This document shows positions 9,251 to 15,898 of a stretch of DNA of 64,000 nucleotides, piece by piece. The notes under the pieces were generated by a model, which had not been told where the DNA came from, ran no database searches, and saw only the letters and a list, made by a program, of their open reading frames with translations. The position numbers were made by a program, and so were the translations under genes. Source of the DNA: Pseudomonas sp. Irchel 3H7. GTDB lineage: Bacteria > Pseudomonadota > Gammaproteobacteria > Pseudomonadales > Pseudomonadaceae. The stretch spans positions 1 through 64,000 of the forward strand of contig NZ_FYEA01000006.1 in assembly GCF_900187605.1 (NCBI RefSeq). Direction: 5' to 3'. Within the stretch, counting starts at the first letter, position 1. Every line of letters begins with the position of its first letter.

Positions 9251-10112
9251 GTAGGAGTGAGCCTGCTCGCGATCGCGGTCTGGCAGCCAACCCATTTCTG
9301 CCGGATGTACTCAAACCCTGTGGGAGCTGGCTTGCCAGCGATGGCGGCCTGACAGCCGGCCAATCCCTGTCAGATGTACTCAATCCCATTGTAGGAGTGA
9401 GCCTGCTCGCGATCGCGGTCTGGCAGCCAACCCATTTCTGCCGGATGTACTCAAACCCTGTGGGAGCTGGCTTGCCAGCGATGGCGGCCTGACAGCCGAC
9501 CAATCTCTGTCAGATGTACTCAATCCCTTGTAGGAGTGAGCCTGCTCGCGATCGCGGTCTTGCAGCCAACCCATTTCTGCCGGATGTACTCAAACCCTGT
9601 TGGAGCTGGCTTGCCAGCGATGGCGGCCTGACAGCCGGCCAATCTCTGTCAGATGTACTCAATCCCATTGTAGGAGTGAGCCTGCTCGCGATCGCGGTCT
9701 GGCAGCCAACCCATTTCTGCCGGATGTACTCAAACCCTGTGGGAGCTGGCTTGCCAGCGATGGCGGCCTGACAGCCGGGCCACAGATGTACTCAATCCCA
9801 TTGTAGGAGTGAGCCTGCTCGCGATCGCGGTCTGGCAGCCAACCCATTTCTGCCGGATGTACTCAAACCCTGTGGGAGCTGGCTTGCCAGCGATGGCGGC
9901 CTGACAGCCGGCCAATCTCTGTCAGATGTACTCAATCCCATTGTAGGAGTGAGCCTGCTCGCGATCGCGGTCTGGCAGCCAACCCATTTCTGCCGGATGT
10001 ACTCAAACCCTGTGGGAGCTGGCTTGCCAGCGATGGCGGCCTGACAGCCGGCCAATCCCTGTCTGAATGCACGCAGTTCAAACTGTGGGAGCGAGCCTGC
10101 TCGCGAAAGCGT
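9251..10112. repeat. Satellite-like array of alternating REP-type monomers (six dimers of about 140 bp)
   Basis: Dimer units begin at 9251, 9391, 9530, 9670, 9803 and 9943, giving spacings of 140, 139, 140, 133 and 140 bp. Each holds monomer A (GTAGGAGTGAGCCTGCTCGC, then GATCGCGGTC) and, about 70 bp later, monomer B (GTGGGAGCTGGCTTGCCAGC, then GATGGCGGCC). Both are followed by related spacers ending in GATGTACTCAA. A and B are themselves alignable, so the basic unit is about 70 bp. A diverged A-like monomer at 10085 closes the array. All copies have the same orientation, unlike REPIN pairs. One dimer (9670-9802) lacks about 7 bp before GATGTACTCAA. Confidence 0.95.
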
Positions 10113-10157
10113 TCTCACATTCACCGGTTTTCTTTCGGATTCACTCCCGCGAGCCCA

Positions 10158-10183
10158 CAAAAAAAGCCACCTCTCGGTGGCTT
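10158..10183 (-). terminator. Intrinsic terminator of the membrane-anchored hypothetical gene
   Basis: Read on the minus strand: AAGCCACC, loop GAGA, GGTGGCTT, then a run of T. It lies about 20 bp past the stop codon at 10202. Confidence 0.92.
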
Positions 10184-10201
10184 CTCTTTCAACATCTGCA
10201 A

Positions 10202-10972
10202 TCAGTCGTAAATCACTTTCTTTTTCCAGTCGGCATCGGCCTCTACATCTTTTAGGCCGGCGGTCAGTTGGTTCTCCTCACCTTCAACCGGTGCAATTTT
10301 GTCCATGACCTGGGCGTTGGCGCGGGCCAGCAGTTTTTCCAGATATTGCAGTTGTTCTGCATACACTTGCGGATCCTGCTGTTTGCGCAAGTATTGCACG
10401 CCGCGTTCGAAGGCGAGGCGGGCCTGGCCGGGCTGGTTTTGTTGCAGGGACTGTTGGCCGAGGTTGTTGAAGAATTCGATGTGCAGCAGCACCAGTATGT
10501 GGCGGACCTCGCGGATCCAGTGTTTGGCTTCGTTCGGTGGCAGGAAGCCGTCGTGGGCGGCGCGGGTGATCTGGCCGTGGAGGGCTTCGAGCAGGAAGCG
10601 CACGTCTTTGGCTTTGGCTTCGGTCAGGATCGGCGCCGGAGGGTTGTTGACCGGGATCGATTCGCCTTGGGCGACCAATGCGCTCAGTTCGGTGATGCGC
10701 GCTTTGGTGGTGGCGCTGGTTTTTTCCAGGTTCAGCAGGCGCTGGCAGACATTCAGCTCCAAGCGGGTCAGCAGCAGCTTGAGGGCCGGGGTCATGAACT
10801 GGCCCGGGAAGGTCTCGGTCAGTTCGCCGCAGCGGCGCAGGCGGTCGTTCAGTTCGACCTTGGTACGGGCCTTCTCCAGTTTGTTGTTTTCCACCACATG
10901 GTTCATGTAGCCAATGGCGATCAGAATTGCGATCCCGGCTATGACTAGCAGGGTGATCATGAGTGGTGTCAC
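10202..10972 (-). CDS. Membrane-anchored conserved hypothetical protein
   Basis: I do not recognise a named family. The 256-residue protein begins with one hydrophobic segment (about 3-23, MITLLVIAGIAILIAIGYM) followed by a charged, helix-rich cytoplasmic or periplasmic part (VENNKLEKARTKVELNDRLRRCGE) likely to form coiled coil. A region at about 175-215 (QSLQQNQPGQARLAFERGVQYL) resembles a single TPR-like helix pair. The GTG at 10972 is preferred because AAGAGGT lies seven bases before it; ATG 10960 is an alternative. It is monocistronic with a strong terminator and precedes the tRNA cluster in divergent orientation. Confidence 0.75.
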   Translation of the reverse strand: MTPLMITLLVIAGIAILIAIGYMNHVVENNKLEKARTKVELNDRLRRCGELTETFPGQFMTPALKLLLTRLELNVCQRLLNLEKTSATTKARITELSALVAQGESIPVNNPPAPILTEAKAKDVRFLLEALHGQITRAAHDGFLPPNEAKHWIREVRHILVLLHIEFFNNLGQQSLQQNQPGQARLAFERGVQYLRKQQDPQVYAEQLQYLEKLLARANAQVMDKIAPVEGEENQLTAGLKDVEADADWKKKVIYD

Positions 10973-11228
10973 CGGTAAGACCTCTTTATAGGGTTCGCAT
11001 GCGAGTGTAGTGGCTGGGCATTTAGCCGCCTAGCGCCGCTCGACGAGTTGGATCGGCAGGTTCAATCTGTATCGGCCGCACGCTGCTTATATGAATGCTG
11101 GCGATGCATGTGCAGATTGCCATCACTGTGCGGTGGACTATAACGTCTTGGCGAGTGGCGGAATATAGGCGTCAATCGTCGGGCGACGGAAAAGCCCGGT
11201 TGCCGCCGTAAAGCAGGTCGAAGTCATT
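10973..11228. other. Intergenic region with no recognisable gene
   Basis: Between the GTG start on the minus strand and the tRNA promoter I find no protein motif, tRNA or clear repeat. It should contain the minus-strand promoter of the hypothetical gene, which I could not place with confidence. Confidence 0.5.
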
Positions 11229-11283
11229 GATTTAAATAAATTTATATCAAGGGGTTGACGACCTCTCAATCCATCCATAGAAT
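11229..11283 (+). promoter_or_regulatory. Sigma-70 promoter with AT-rich upstream element for the tRNA operon
   Basis: TTGACG (11255-11260), a 17-base spacer and TAGAAT (11278-11283) form a near-consensus promoter. The 22 bases before it (GATTTAAATAAATTTATATC region) are almost pure A/T, as in UP elements of stable RNA promoters. Transcription should start about 55 bases before the first tRNA. Confidence 0.88.
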
Positions 11284-11344
11284 GCGCGCCACTTGCAGCG
11301 TAAAGCACACAGCGAAGCGCGGCAGGGAGTGAATGTTTAAGCGT

Positions 11345-11420
11345 GTCCCCTTCGTCTAGTGGCCTAGGACACCGCCCTTTCACGGCGGTAACAGGGGTTC
11401 GAGTCCCCTAGGGGACGCCA
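11345..11420 (+). tRNA. tRNA-Glu (anticodon TTC), copy 1
   Basis: A 76-base cloverleaf: acceptor GTCCCCT/AGGGGAC, anticodon loop CTTTCAC with TTC, T loop GGTTCGAGTCC, encoded GCCA end. It is the first gene of the tRNA operon. Confidence 0.98.
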
Positions 11421-11422
11421 AT

Positions 11423-11498
<76 letters not shown>

Positions 11499-11602
11499 AT
11501 TTTAAACAGCAGTGCTTTCGGGCGGTGCTGAGTGAAACCAGAACCAAGTCTTCGGACAAGGATCTGGACACCGAAACACACACCATGTGTTCCGGGTAGC
11601 GT

Positions 11603-11678
11603 GTCCCCTTCGTCTAGTGGCCTAGGACACCGCCCTTTCACGGCGGTAACAGGGGTTCGAGTCCCCTAGGGGACGCCA
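11603..11678 (+). tRNA. tRNA-Glu (anticodon TTC), copy 2
   Basis: Identical to the copy at 11345. A spacer of 104 bases without another RNA gene separates it from tRNA-Gly copy 1. Confidence 0.98.
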
Positions 11679-11681
11679 TTT

Positions 11682-11757
<76 letters not shown>

Positions 11758-11767
11758 AATTCTAAAG

Positions 11768-11792
11768 ACGCCGCTCAGTGAGCGGCGTTTTT
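11768..11792 (+). terminator. Terminator-like hairpin between tRNA pairs 2 and 3
   Basis: CGCCGCT, loop CAGTG, AGCGGCG, then TTTTT. The stem is nearly identical to the final terminator at 11976-12005. Confidence 0.85.
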
Positions 11793-11814
11793 ATTAGTGA
11801 AAGTTGTAGCCTGT

Positions 11815-11890
11815 GTCCCCTTCGTCTAGTGGCCTAGGACACCGCCCTTTCACGGCGGTAACAGGGGTTCGAGTCCCCTAGGGGACGCCA
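11815..11890 (+). tRNA. tRNA-Glu (anticodon TTC), copy 3
   Basis: Identical to copies 1 and 2. It lies only 22 bases after a terminator-like hairpin with no room for a separate promoter, so it probably depends on readthrough. Confidence 0.98.
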
Positions 11891-11892
11891 TT

Positions 11893-11968
<76 letters not shown>

Positions 11969-11975
11969 TATTCAC

Positions 11976-12005
11976 AAAAACGCCGCTCAACTGAGCGGCG
12001 TTTTT
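11976..12005 (+). terminator. Final terminator of the tRNA operon
   Basis: AAAAACGCCGCTCA, short loop, TGAGCGGCGTTTTT; a symmetrical stem with A and T runs on both sides. Confidence 0.93.
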
Positions 12006-12042
12006 GTATGCGCACGATTTGTAGTTGAGTCATCAGTCATGA

Positions 12043-12076
12043 AAAAGGCCCGCCGAAGCGATTCGGCGGGCCTTTT
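12043..12076. terminator. Terminator of the LysE-family operon (bidirectional)
   Basis: AAAAGGCCCGCCGAA, loop GCGA, TTCGGCGGGCCTTTT: a perfect 15-bp arm pair, 16 bp past the minus-strand stop at 12092. Confidence 0.95.
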
Positions 12077-12091
12077 GCGTTATGCGTCGGC

Positions 12092-12730
12092 TTACCAGGA
12101 CAGCATCAGGCGACCGGCAAACAGAATCAGCACCACGCCCATCGTGCGTTCAAACCAATGGCCCATGCGCATGAACAGCAAGCGAACCCGATTGCTTGAG
12201 AAAAACAGCGCGACCACAACAAACCACAGCGCATTCACAAAGCACATCCACAGCCCGTAAAAGGCCTGGATCTGCAGGGGCGTGCTGGCGCTGATGATCG
12301 TGGTGAAGATGGCCAGGAAAAACAGCGTGGCCTTGGGGTTGGTCGCATTGGTCAGAAAACCGGTGCTGAAGGCCTTGAATAACGTCTGTTCAACCACCGG
12401 CTCCTCGCTGGTCTTTTCACCTTCAAGGGACGATTTCGGCTTGCTGCGCAACAGGCTGACACCCAGATACAGGATATAAGCCCCGCCAATCACTTTGGCC
12501 ACGGTCAGCAACCACGGTGTGGTGTGCATCAGCGCCCCGACTCCCAGCAGCGTGTACAGCACGTGCACGGAAATCCCCGCGCCGATCCCCAGCGCCGTAC
12601 AGATTCCCACCAGTCGGCCGAAGCGTACGCTCTGGCGAATAGTGACTGCGAAGTCCGGGCCGGGAGCAACCACGGCCAGAAAGTGAATGGTAGCCAGCGC
12701 CAAAAACTCGCCCAGATAATTCGAATACAT
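12092..12730 (-). CDS. LysE/RhtB-family amino-acid exporter
   Basis: This 212-residue inner-membrane protein has five to six hydrophobic segments and the family signature near the N terminus (HFLAVVAPGPDFAVTIRQSVRFGRLVG). LysE/RhtB proteins export amino acids or close analogues using proton motive force. The cytoplasmic loop KPKSSLEGEKTSEEPVVEQTLFKAFSTGFLTNATNPKA is also typical. Its ATG is one base after the oxygenase stop, and the ribosome site GGAGC lies inside the last codons of that gene, so translation is coupled. The context suggests that it exports the oxygenase product. The substrate is an inference. Confidence 0.9.
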   Translation of the reverse strand: MYSNYLGEFLALATIHFLAVVAPGPDFAVTIRQSVRFGRLVGICTALGIGAGISVHVLYTLLGVGALMHTTPWLLTVAKVIGGAYILYLGVSLLRSKPKSSLEGEKTSEEPVVEQTLFKAFSTGFLTNATNPKATLFFLAIFTTIISASTPLQIQAFYGLWMCFVNALWFVVVALFFSSNRVRLLFMRMGHWFERTMGVVLILFAGRLMLSW

Positions 12731-12731
12731 C

Positions 12732-13502
12732 TCAGCTCCAGTAGGTCAGGGGTGAAGCATTGCCGCGATAGCCGACAAAAAAGGAAAGACTCAAGCGCGG
12801 GTCTGCCACGCCCGGGGTCACCGAGTGCATGCGACGCGAATTGAACATGATGAAATCGCCTGGTTGCGGTCTCACTTCGAGGGCCGGCGGGCCGAGCAGC
12901 GCCGGTTCGATGCCATAGCTGTCACCCCGCATTTCGTCGAATTGATCGGGGCTGATGTCGTCGTCCCACATCTGCAACGCGCCGCCTTCGGTCGGCATGT
13001 TCAGGTAGACGTTGCAGGCAAACTGCGCCTCAAGGCTGCGGGCCTGGAAACTGTCCGGGGCGTCCTTGGCGAAGATGTCGTGGTGGGCGAGGAAGCACAC
13101 CCCCGGTTTCACCACTCGCGAAAGGCCGACATACATTTTCCGGCCGTAGAGGTTTTCCAGGTGTGCGCCGGCTGGCCAGGATTCGTCGAGCATGCAGCGC
13201 AAGGTGTCGATCGGTGAAGAGTAGGGCGCGCAGCGATTGCGCAGTTCGGCGATGTTGCTGGTGGCGCGTTCGAAGTAGTCCTCAATCAGCAACGGTTGAT
13301 TTTCCGCCTCATAAAAGGCCATGCCGATGCGGCCGATACTCGGTGCGTTGATGTAACCCTCAAAGCCTGGAGCGAGAATCTTGTCGCCAATCTGAATGGC
13401 CAGTGGCTCAGGCAAAAAGCCTTTGACGCGGATGGCGAGGACTTCTTCGTTGGCCAGTTTTTTTATGCACGTCTCATCGAGACGCTCGACGTCTAGCATC
13501 AT
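12732..13502 (-). CDS. Fe(II)/2-oxoglutarate-dependent oxygenase-like protein
   Basis: The 256-residue protein shows the cupin-type facial triad: His140-x-Asp142 in FLAHHDIF, distal His226 in FNSRRMHSVTPG and the 2-oxoglutarate-binding Arg236 in DPRLSLSFFVGY. The sequence NVYLNMPTEGGALQMWDDD between them is typical of small-molecule hydroxylases. ATG is doubled at 13502 and 13499. The gene sits between an AlaX-type editing gene (88 bp upstream) and a LysE-type exporter (1 bp downstream), which suggests a free amino acid as substrate. Hydroxylation of a protein or other metabolite is not excluded. Confidence 0.8.
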   Translation of the reverse strand: MMLDVERLDETCIKKLANEEVLAIRVKGFLPEPLAIQIGDKILAPGFEGYINAPSIGRIGMAFYEAENQPLLIEDYFERATSNIAELRNRCAPYSSPIDTLRCMLDESWPAGAHLENLYGRKMYVGLSRVVKPGVCFLAHHDIFAKDAPDSFQARSLEAQFACNVYLNMPTEGGALQMWDDDISPDQFDEMRGDSYGIEPALLGPPALEVRPQPGDFIMFNSRRMHSVTPGVADPRLSLSFFVGYRGNASPLTYWS

Positions 13503-13590
13503 TTTTTTAGGTCCATCTATCGATAGTCAACGGAACCTGCGAATGCGGTTCCCCGGCGTCGGACGTTGCGTGAGGCCGCGTCCGAAATGC

Positions 13591-14217
13591 TCAATCCACG
13601 CTGTAGTGGACGGACAACGTGCCTTTCTTCTGCGAAAGGGACGCGATCGTGACAGTGCCCAGATCCTTCAGGCTACGTACATGGGTGCCGCCACAGCCAT
13701 AGGCGGGCAGCTCACCGAAACCGATTTCTCGCGCACCTTCGCGCAGCGAGGTCAGGCGCGGCAGATCGTGCTCGATCCACTGGGCGATTCCGTGTTGAAC
13801 GGTCTCTGCATCGACTTCCTGCGCACCATCGCCGGGTTTGAATTGCACTCGACCTTCGTCCGGCCAGTGGTGTGCCTTGATCGGCATCCAGCCCAACGCC
13901 TGAACGAAATGCCCGATCAAGTGGCCGGCTGAATGCATGCGTGTATTGAAGTTTCGGCGCTGTTCGTCGATGCGGATACAGGTCATGCCGAGCGCCACCG
14001 GGCGATCGACAAAATGGATGATCCGGTCCGGCTCCTGTACCACGCGCAGCACCTGGCTTTCACCGATCCAGCCGGTATCACAGGGCTGGCCGCCGCCCTG
14101 CGGGTGAAACAGCGTGGCGCGTAATACCACGGCGAATTCGTGCTCTTGGGGCGTGCAGTCGAGGACTTCCACATTGGCCTTGAGGTCATCACTATGGAAA
14201 AAGAGGCGAAGCGTCAT
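13591..14217 (-). CDS. AlaX-type alanyl-tRNA editing protein
   Basis: This stand-alone trans-editing hydrolase of 208 residues matches the editing domain of alanyl-tRNA synthetase. ATLFHPQGGGQPCDTG (about 35-49) is the conserved entry loop; zinc ligands His95 and His99 (HSAGH) and Cys175 and His179 (CGGTH) are all present. Family members hydrolyse Ser- or Gly-charged tRNA-Ala in the cytoplasm; some act on other mischarged products. The frame is open 23 codons further, but ATG 14217 (MTLRLFFHSDD) has AAGGG upstream. It is the first gene of the operon, divergent from a LysR regulator. A role in protecting against a non-standard amino acid is inferred from context. Confidence 0.88.
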   Translation of the reverse strand: MTLRLFFHSDDLKANVEVLDCTPQEHEFAVVLRATLFHPQGGGQPCDTGWIGESQVLRVVQEPDRIIHFVDRPVALGMTCIRIDEQRRNFNTRMHSAGHLIGHFVQALGWMPIKAHHWPDEGRVQFKPGDGAQEVDAETVQHGIAQWIEHDLPRLTSLREGAREIGFGELPAYGCGGTHVRSLKDLGTVTIASLSQKKGTLSVHYSVD

Positions 14218-14307
14218 ATTCCATGCCCTTATTAAAATTTCTTTTTTTATTATATGAATCGTGCAATAACGTGATAATCCGTTCAAACATCAAAGGACTT
14301 GTGCGCT

Positions 14308-15306
14308 GTGAGCATCAATCTGCCGCTACCGCTGCTCGGTGAAATGGCGATTTTCGTCAAAGTCGTGGAGACCGGCAGCTTCTCTGAGGCCGCTCGGCAG
14401 CTGGGGTCATCGCCGTCAGCGGTGAGCCGCAGTATCTCGCGCCTGGAAAAAGCCTTGGCCACGCGGCTGCTGCAGCGCACCACGCGCAAGCTGCGTTTGA
14501 GTGATGGCGGCGAGGAGGTATTCAAGCGCTGTCAGGAAATGGTCAGCGCAGCCAAATCGGTCATGGAGATCAGTGGCCAGTTCACCCATGAAGCCGAAGG
14601 ACTGGTGCGGGTCAGCGTACCGAAAGCGGTAGGGCGCTTTGTGATTCATCCGCACATGCCCGAGTTTCTGCGGCGTTATCCCAAGGTCGATGTCGAGTTG
14701 TTGCTGGAGGATCGCCAGGTCGATTTGATCGACGACCATGTCGATCTGGCGATTCGCATCACCGATCGACCACCGGCCGGGCTGGTCGGGCGGCAATTGC
14801 TGACCATTGACCACTTGCTCTGCGCCACGCCGCAATACCTGGCCGAGCACGGCACACCGACTCACCCGCATGATTTGCTCAATCACAGTTGTATCTATCT
14901 GGGCGAAACCCCGAGCGATGCGCGCTGGAAATTCAAGAAAGGCAGCAAAGCGGTAACGGTGGGTGTGCGCGGTCGCTATGCCGCCAATCACACCGGTGTG
15001 CGATTGGGCGCAGTGTTGCAGCACATCGGCATCGGCAGTCTGCCGTATTTCACTGCCCGCTATGCGCTGGAGCAAAAGTTGGTGGTCCAGGTGCTGCCGG
15101 ATTGGACCTTCCTTGCGTCCTATCACGGTGGACTGTGGTTGCTGCACTCGCCGACGCGTTATCTACCACCCAAATTGCGGGTGTTTATCGACTATCTGGT
15201 GGAATGCCTGGAGAAAGAACCGACCTTGAGCAAGCCGGGTAAGTCAGGTGGTGCGAGTAACGCAGCCATGGCGTATGAATTACCGGAAAGCGAGGGATTG
15301 CTGTAA
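14308..15306 (+). CDS. LysR-family transcriptional regulator
   Basis: This 332-residue regulator has an N-terminal winged helix (about 10-70; SFSEAARQLGSSPSAVSRSISRLEKALATRLLQRTTRKLRLSDGG) and a periplasmic-binding-protein-like effector domain (VRVSVPKAVGRF onwards). GTG 14308 is chosen because AAAGGA lies ten bases before it; a TTG at 14299 is too close to that site. It is divergent from the AlaX gene with a 90-bp gap rich in A/T (TTATTAAAATTTCTTTTTTTA on the plus strand side), the usual LysR arrangement, so control of the AlaX-oxygenase-LysE operon is likely. Confidence 0.9.
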   Translation: MSINLPLPLLGEMAIFVKVVETGSFSEAARQLGSSPSAVSRSISRLEKALATRLLQRTTRKLRLSDGGEEVFKRCQEMVSAAKSVMEISGQFTHEAEGLVRVSVPKAVGRFVIHPHMPEFLRRYPKVDVELLLEDRQVDLIDDHVDLAIRITDRPPAGLVGRQLLTIDHLLCATPQYLAEHGTPTHPHDLLNHSCIYLGETPSDARWKFKKGSKAVTVGVRGRYAANHTGVRLGAVLQHIGIGSLPYFTARYALEQKLVVQVLPDWTFLASYHGGLWLLHSPTRYLPPKLRVFIDYLVECLEKEPTLSKPGKSGGASNAAMAYELPESEGLL

Positions 15307-15315
15307 CGCAGAAGC

Positions 15316-15394
15316 AAAAGATCGCAGCCTTCGGCAGCTCCTACAGGGGATTGCGTGAGTCCACTGTAGGAGCTGCCGAAGGCGGCGATCTTTT
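15316..15394. repeat. REP palindrome, CTGTAGGAGCTGCCGAAGG type
   Basis: AAAAGATCGCAGCCTTCGGC on the left is matched by GCCGAAGGCGGCGATCTTTT on the right, arms of 31 bases with one mismatch. T runs on both strands would let it terminate the convergent LysR and minus-strand transcripts. Confidence 0.92.
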
Positions 15395-15416
15395 GACCTT
15401 CAACCAAACAGTTAAA

Positions 15417-15824
15417 TCAGTGCTTGCTGTCCTGAGCGGACATCGCCAGCAGCTGTTTTTCCTGGTTCCAGTCGAACGGTTCATCGTTCTGTTCGGCTTC
15501 GTAACGGCGTTCTTCCAGTGCCTGATACATGTCGATCTCTTCATCGGCCAGGTAGTGCAGGCAATCACCGGCGAAGAACCACAGCAGATCGCGCGGGATC
15601 AGGTGGGCGATTTGCGGGTAACGGGTAATCACTTGAGTCAGGATGTCCTGTCCCAGGTACTGGCTTTCGATCGGATCGATCGGCAGCGATGCCAGCAGTT
15701 CGTCGAAACGCTCCAGGAACAGGGCATGGCTTTCTTCGGGAACCTGTTCGGCCTCACCTACGGCGACCAGGATACTGCGCAGGTGGTCGAGCAAAACAAG
15801 ATGATCGGCAACGACGTTGGACAC
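15417..15824 (-). CDS. Conserved hypothetical protein, acidic
   Basis: I do not recognise a characterised family. The 135-residue protein is acidic and helical, without signal peptide or membrane segment; landmarks are SLPIDPIESQYLGQDILTQVITRYPQIAHLIPRDLLWFFAGDCLHYL and DEEIDMYQALEERRYEAE. The GTG at 15824 is chosen because TTGAGGA lies eight to nine bases before it; the frame is open upstream to an ATG at 15887 without a ribosome site. It follows fadE on the same strand after a hairpin and is probably cytoplasmic. From memory a similar gene neighbours the FadE-like gene in P. aeruginosa. Confidence 0.75.
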   Translation of the reverse strand: MSNVVADHLVLLDHLRSILVAVGEAEQVPEESHALFLERFDELLASLPIDPIESQYLGQDILTQVITRYPQIAHLIPRDLLWFFAGDCLHYLADEEIDMYQALEERRYEAEQNDEPFDWNQEKQLLAMSAQDSKH

Positions 15825-15841
15825 GAGATAAGTCCTCAAGA

Positions 15842-15878
15842 GCAAAACGGGCGCGGGAGTATAAAGCTCCTGCGCCCT
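15842..15878 (-). terminator. Likely terminator downstream of fadE
   Basis: On the minus strand GGGCGCAGGAG, loop CTTTATA, CTCCCGCGCCC, then GTTTTGC. The T run is short, so partial readthrough into the next gene is possible. Confidence 0.65.
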
Positions 15879-15898
15879 GTTGGACATGTTTGTCAGGA

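Noticed and set aside
9251..10112. CRISPR array
   Set aside because: Units are about 140 bp, both the REP-like parts and the intervening parts are conserved between units, and no cas genes are present.
9062..10160. Several small open frames in the repeat region
   Set aside because: They repeat the same peptide (VGCQAAIAGKPAPTGFE and variants) because they read through REP monomers; no start signals.
11499..11602. Additional RNA gene between tRNA pairs 1 and 2
   Set aside because: No cloverleaf and no terminator; it looks like a processed spacer.
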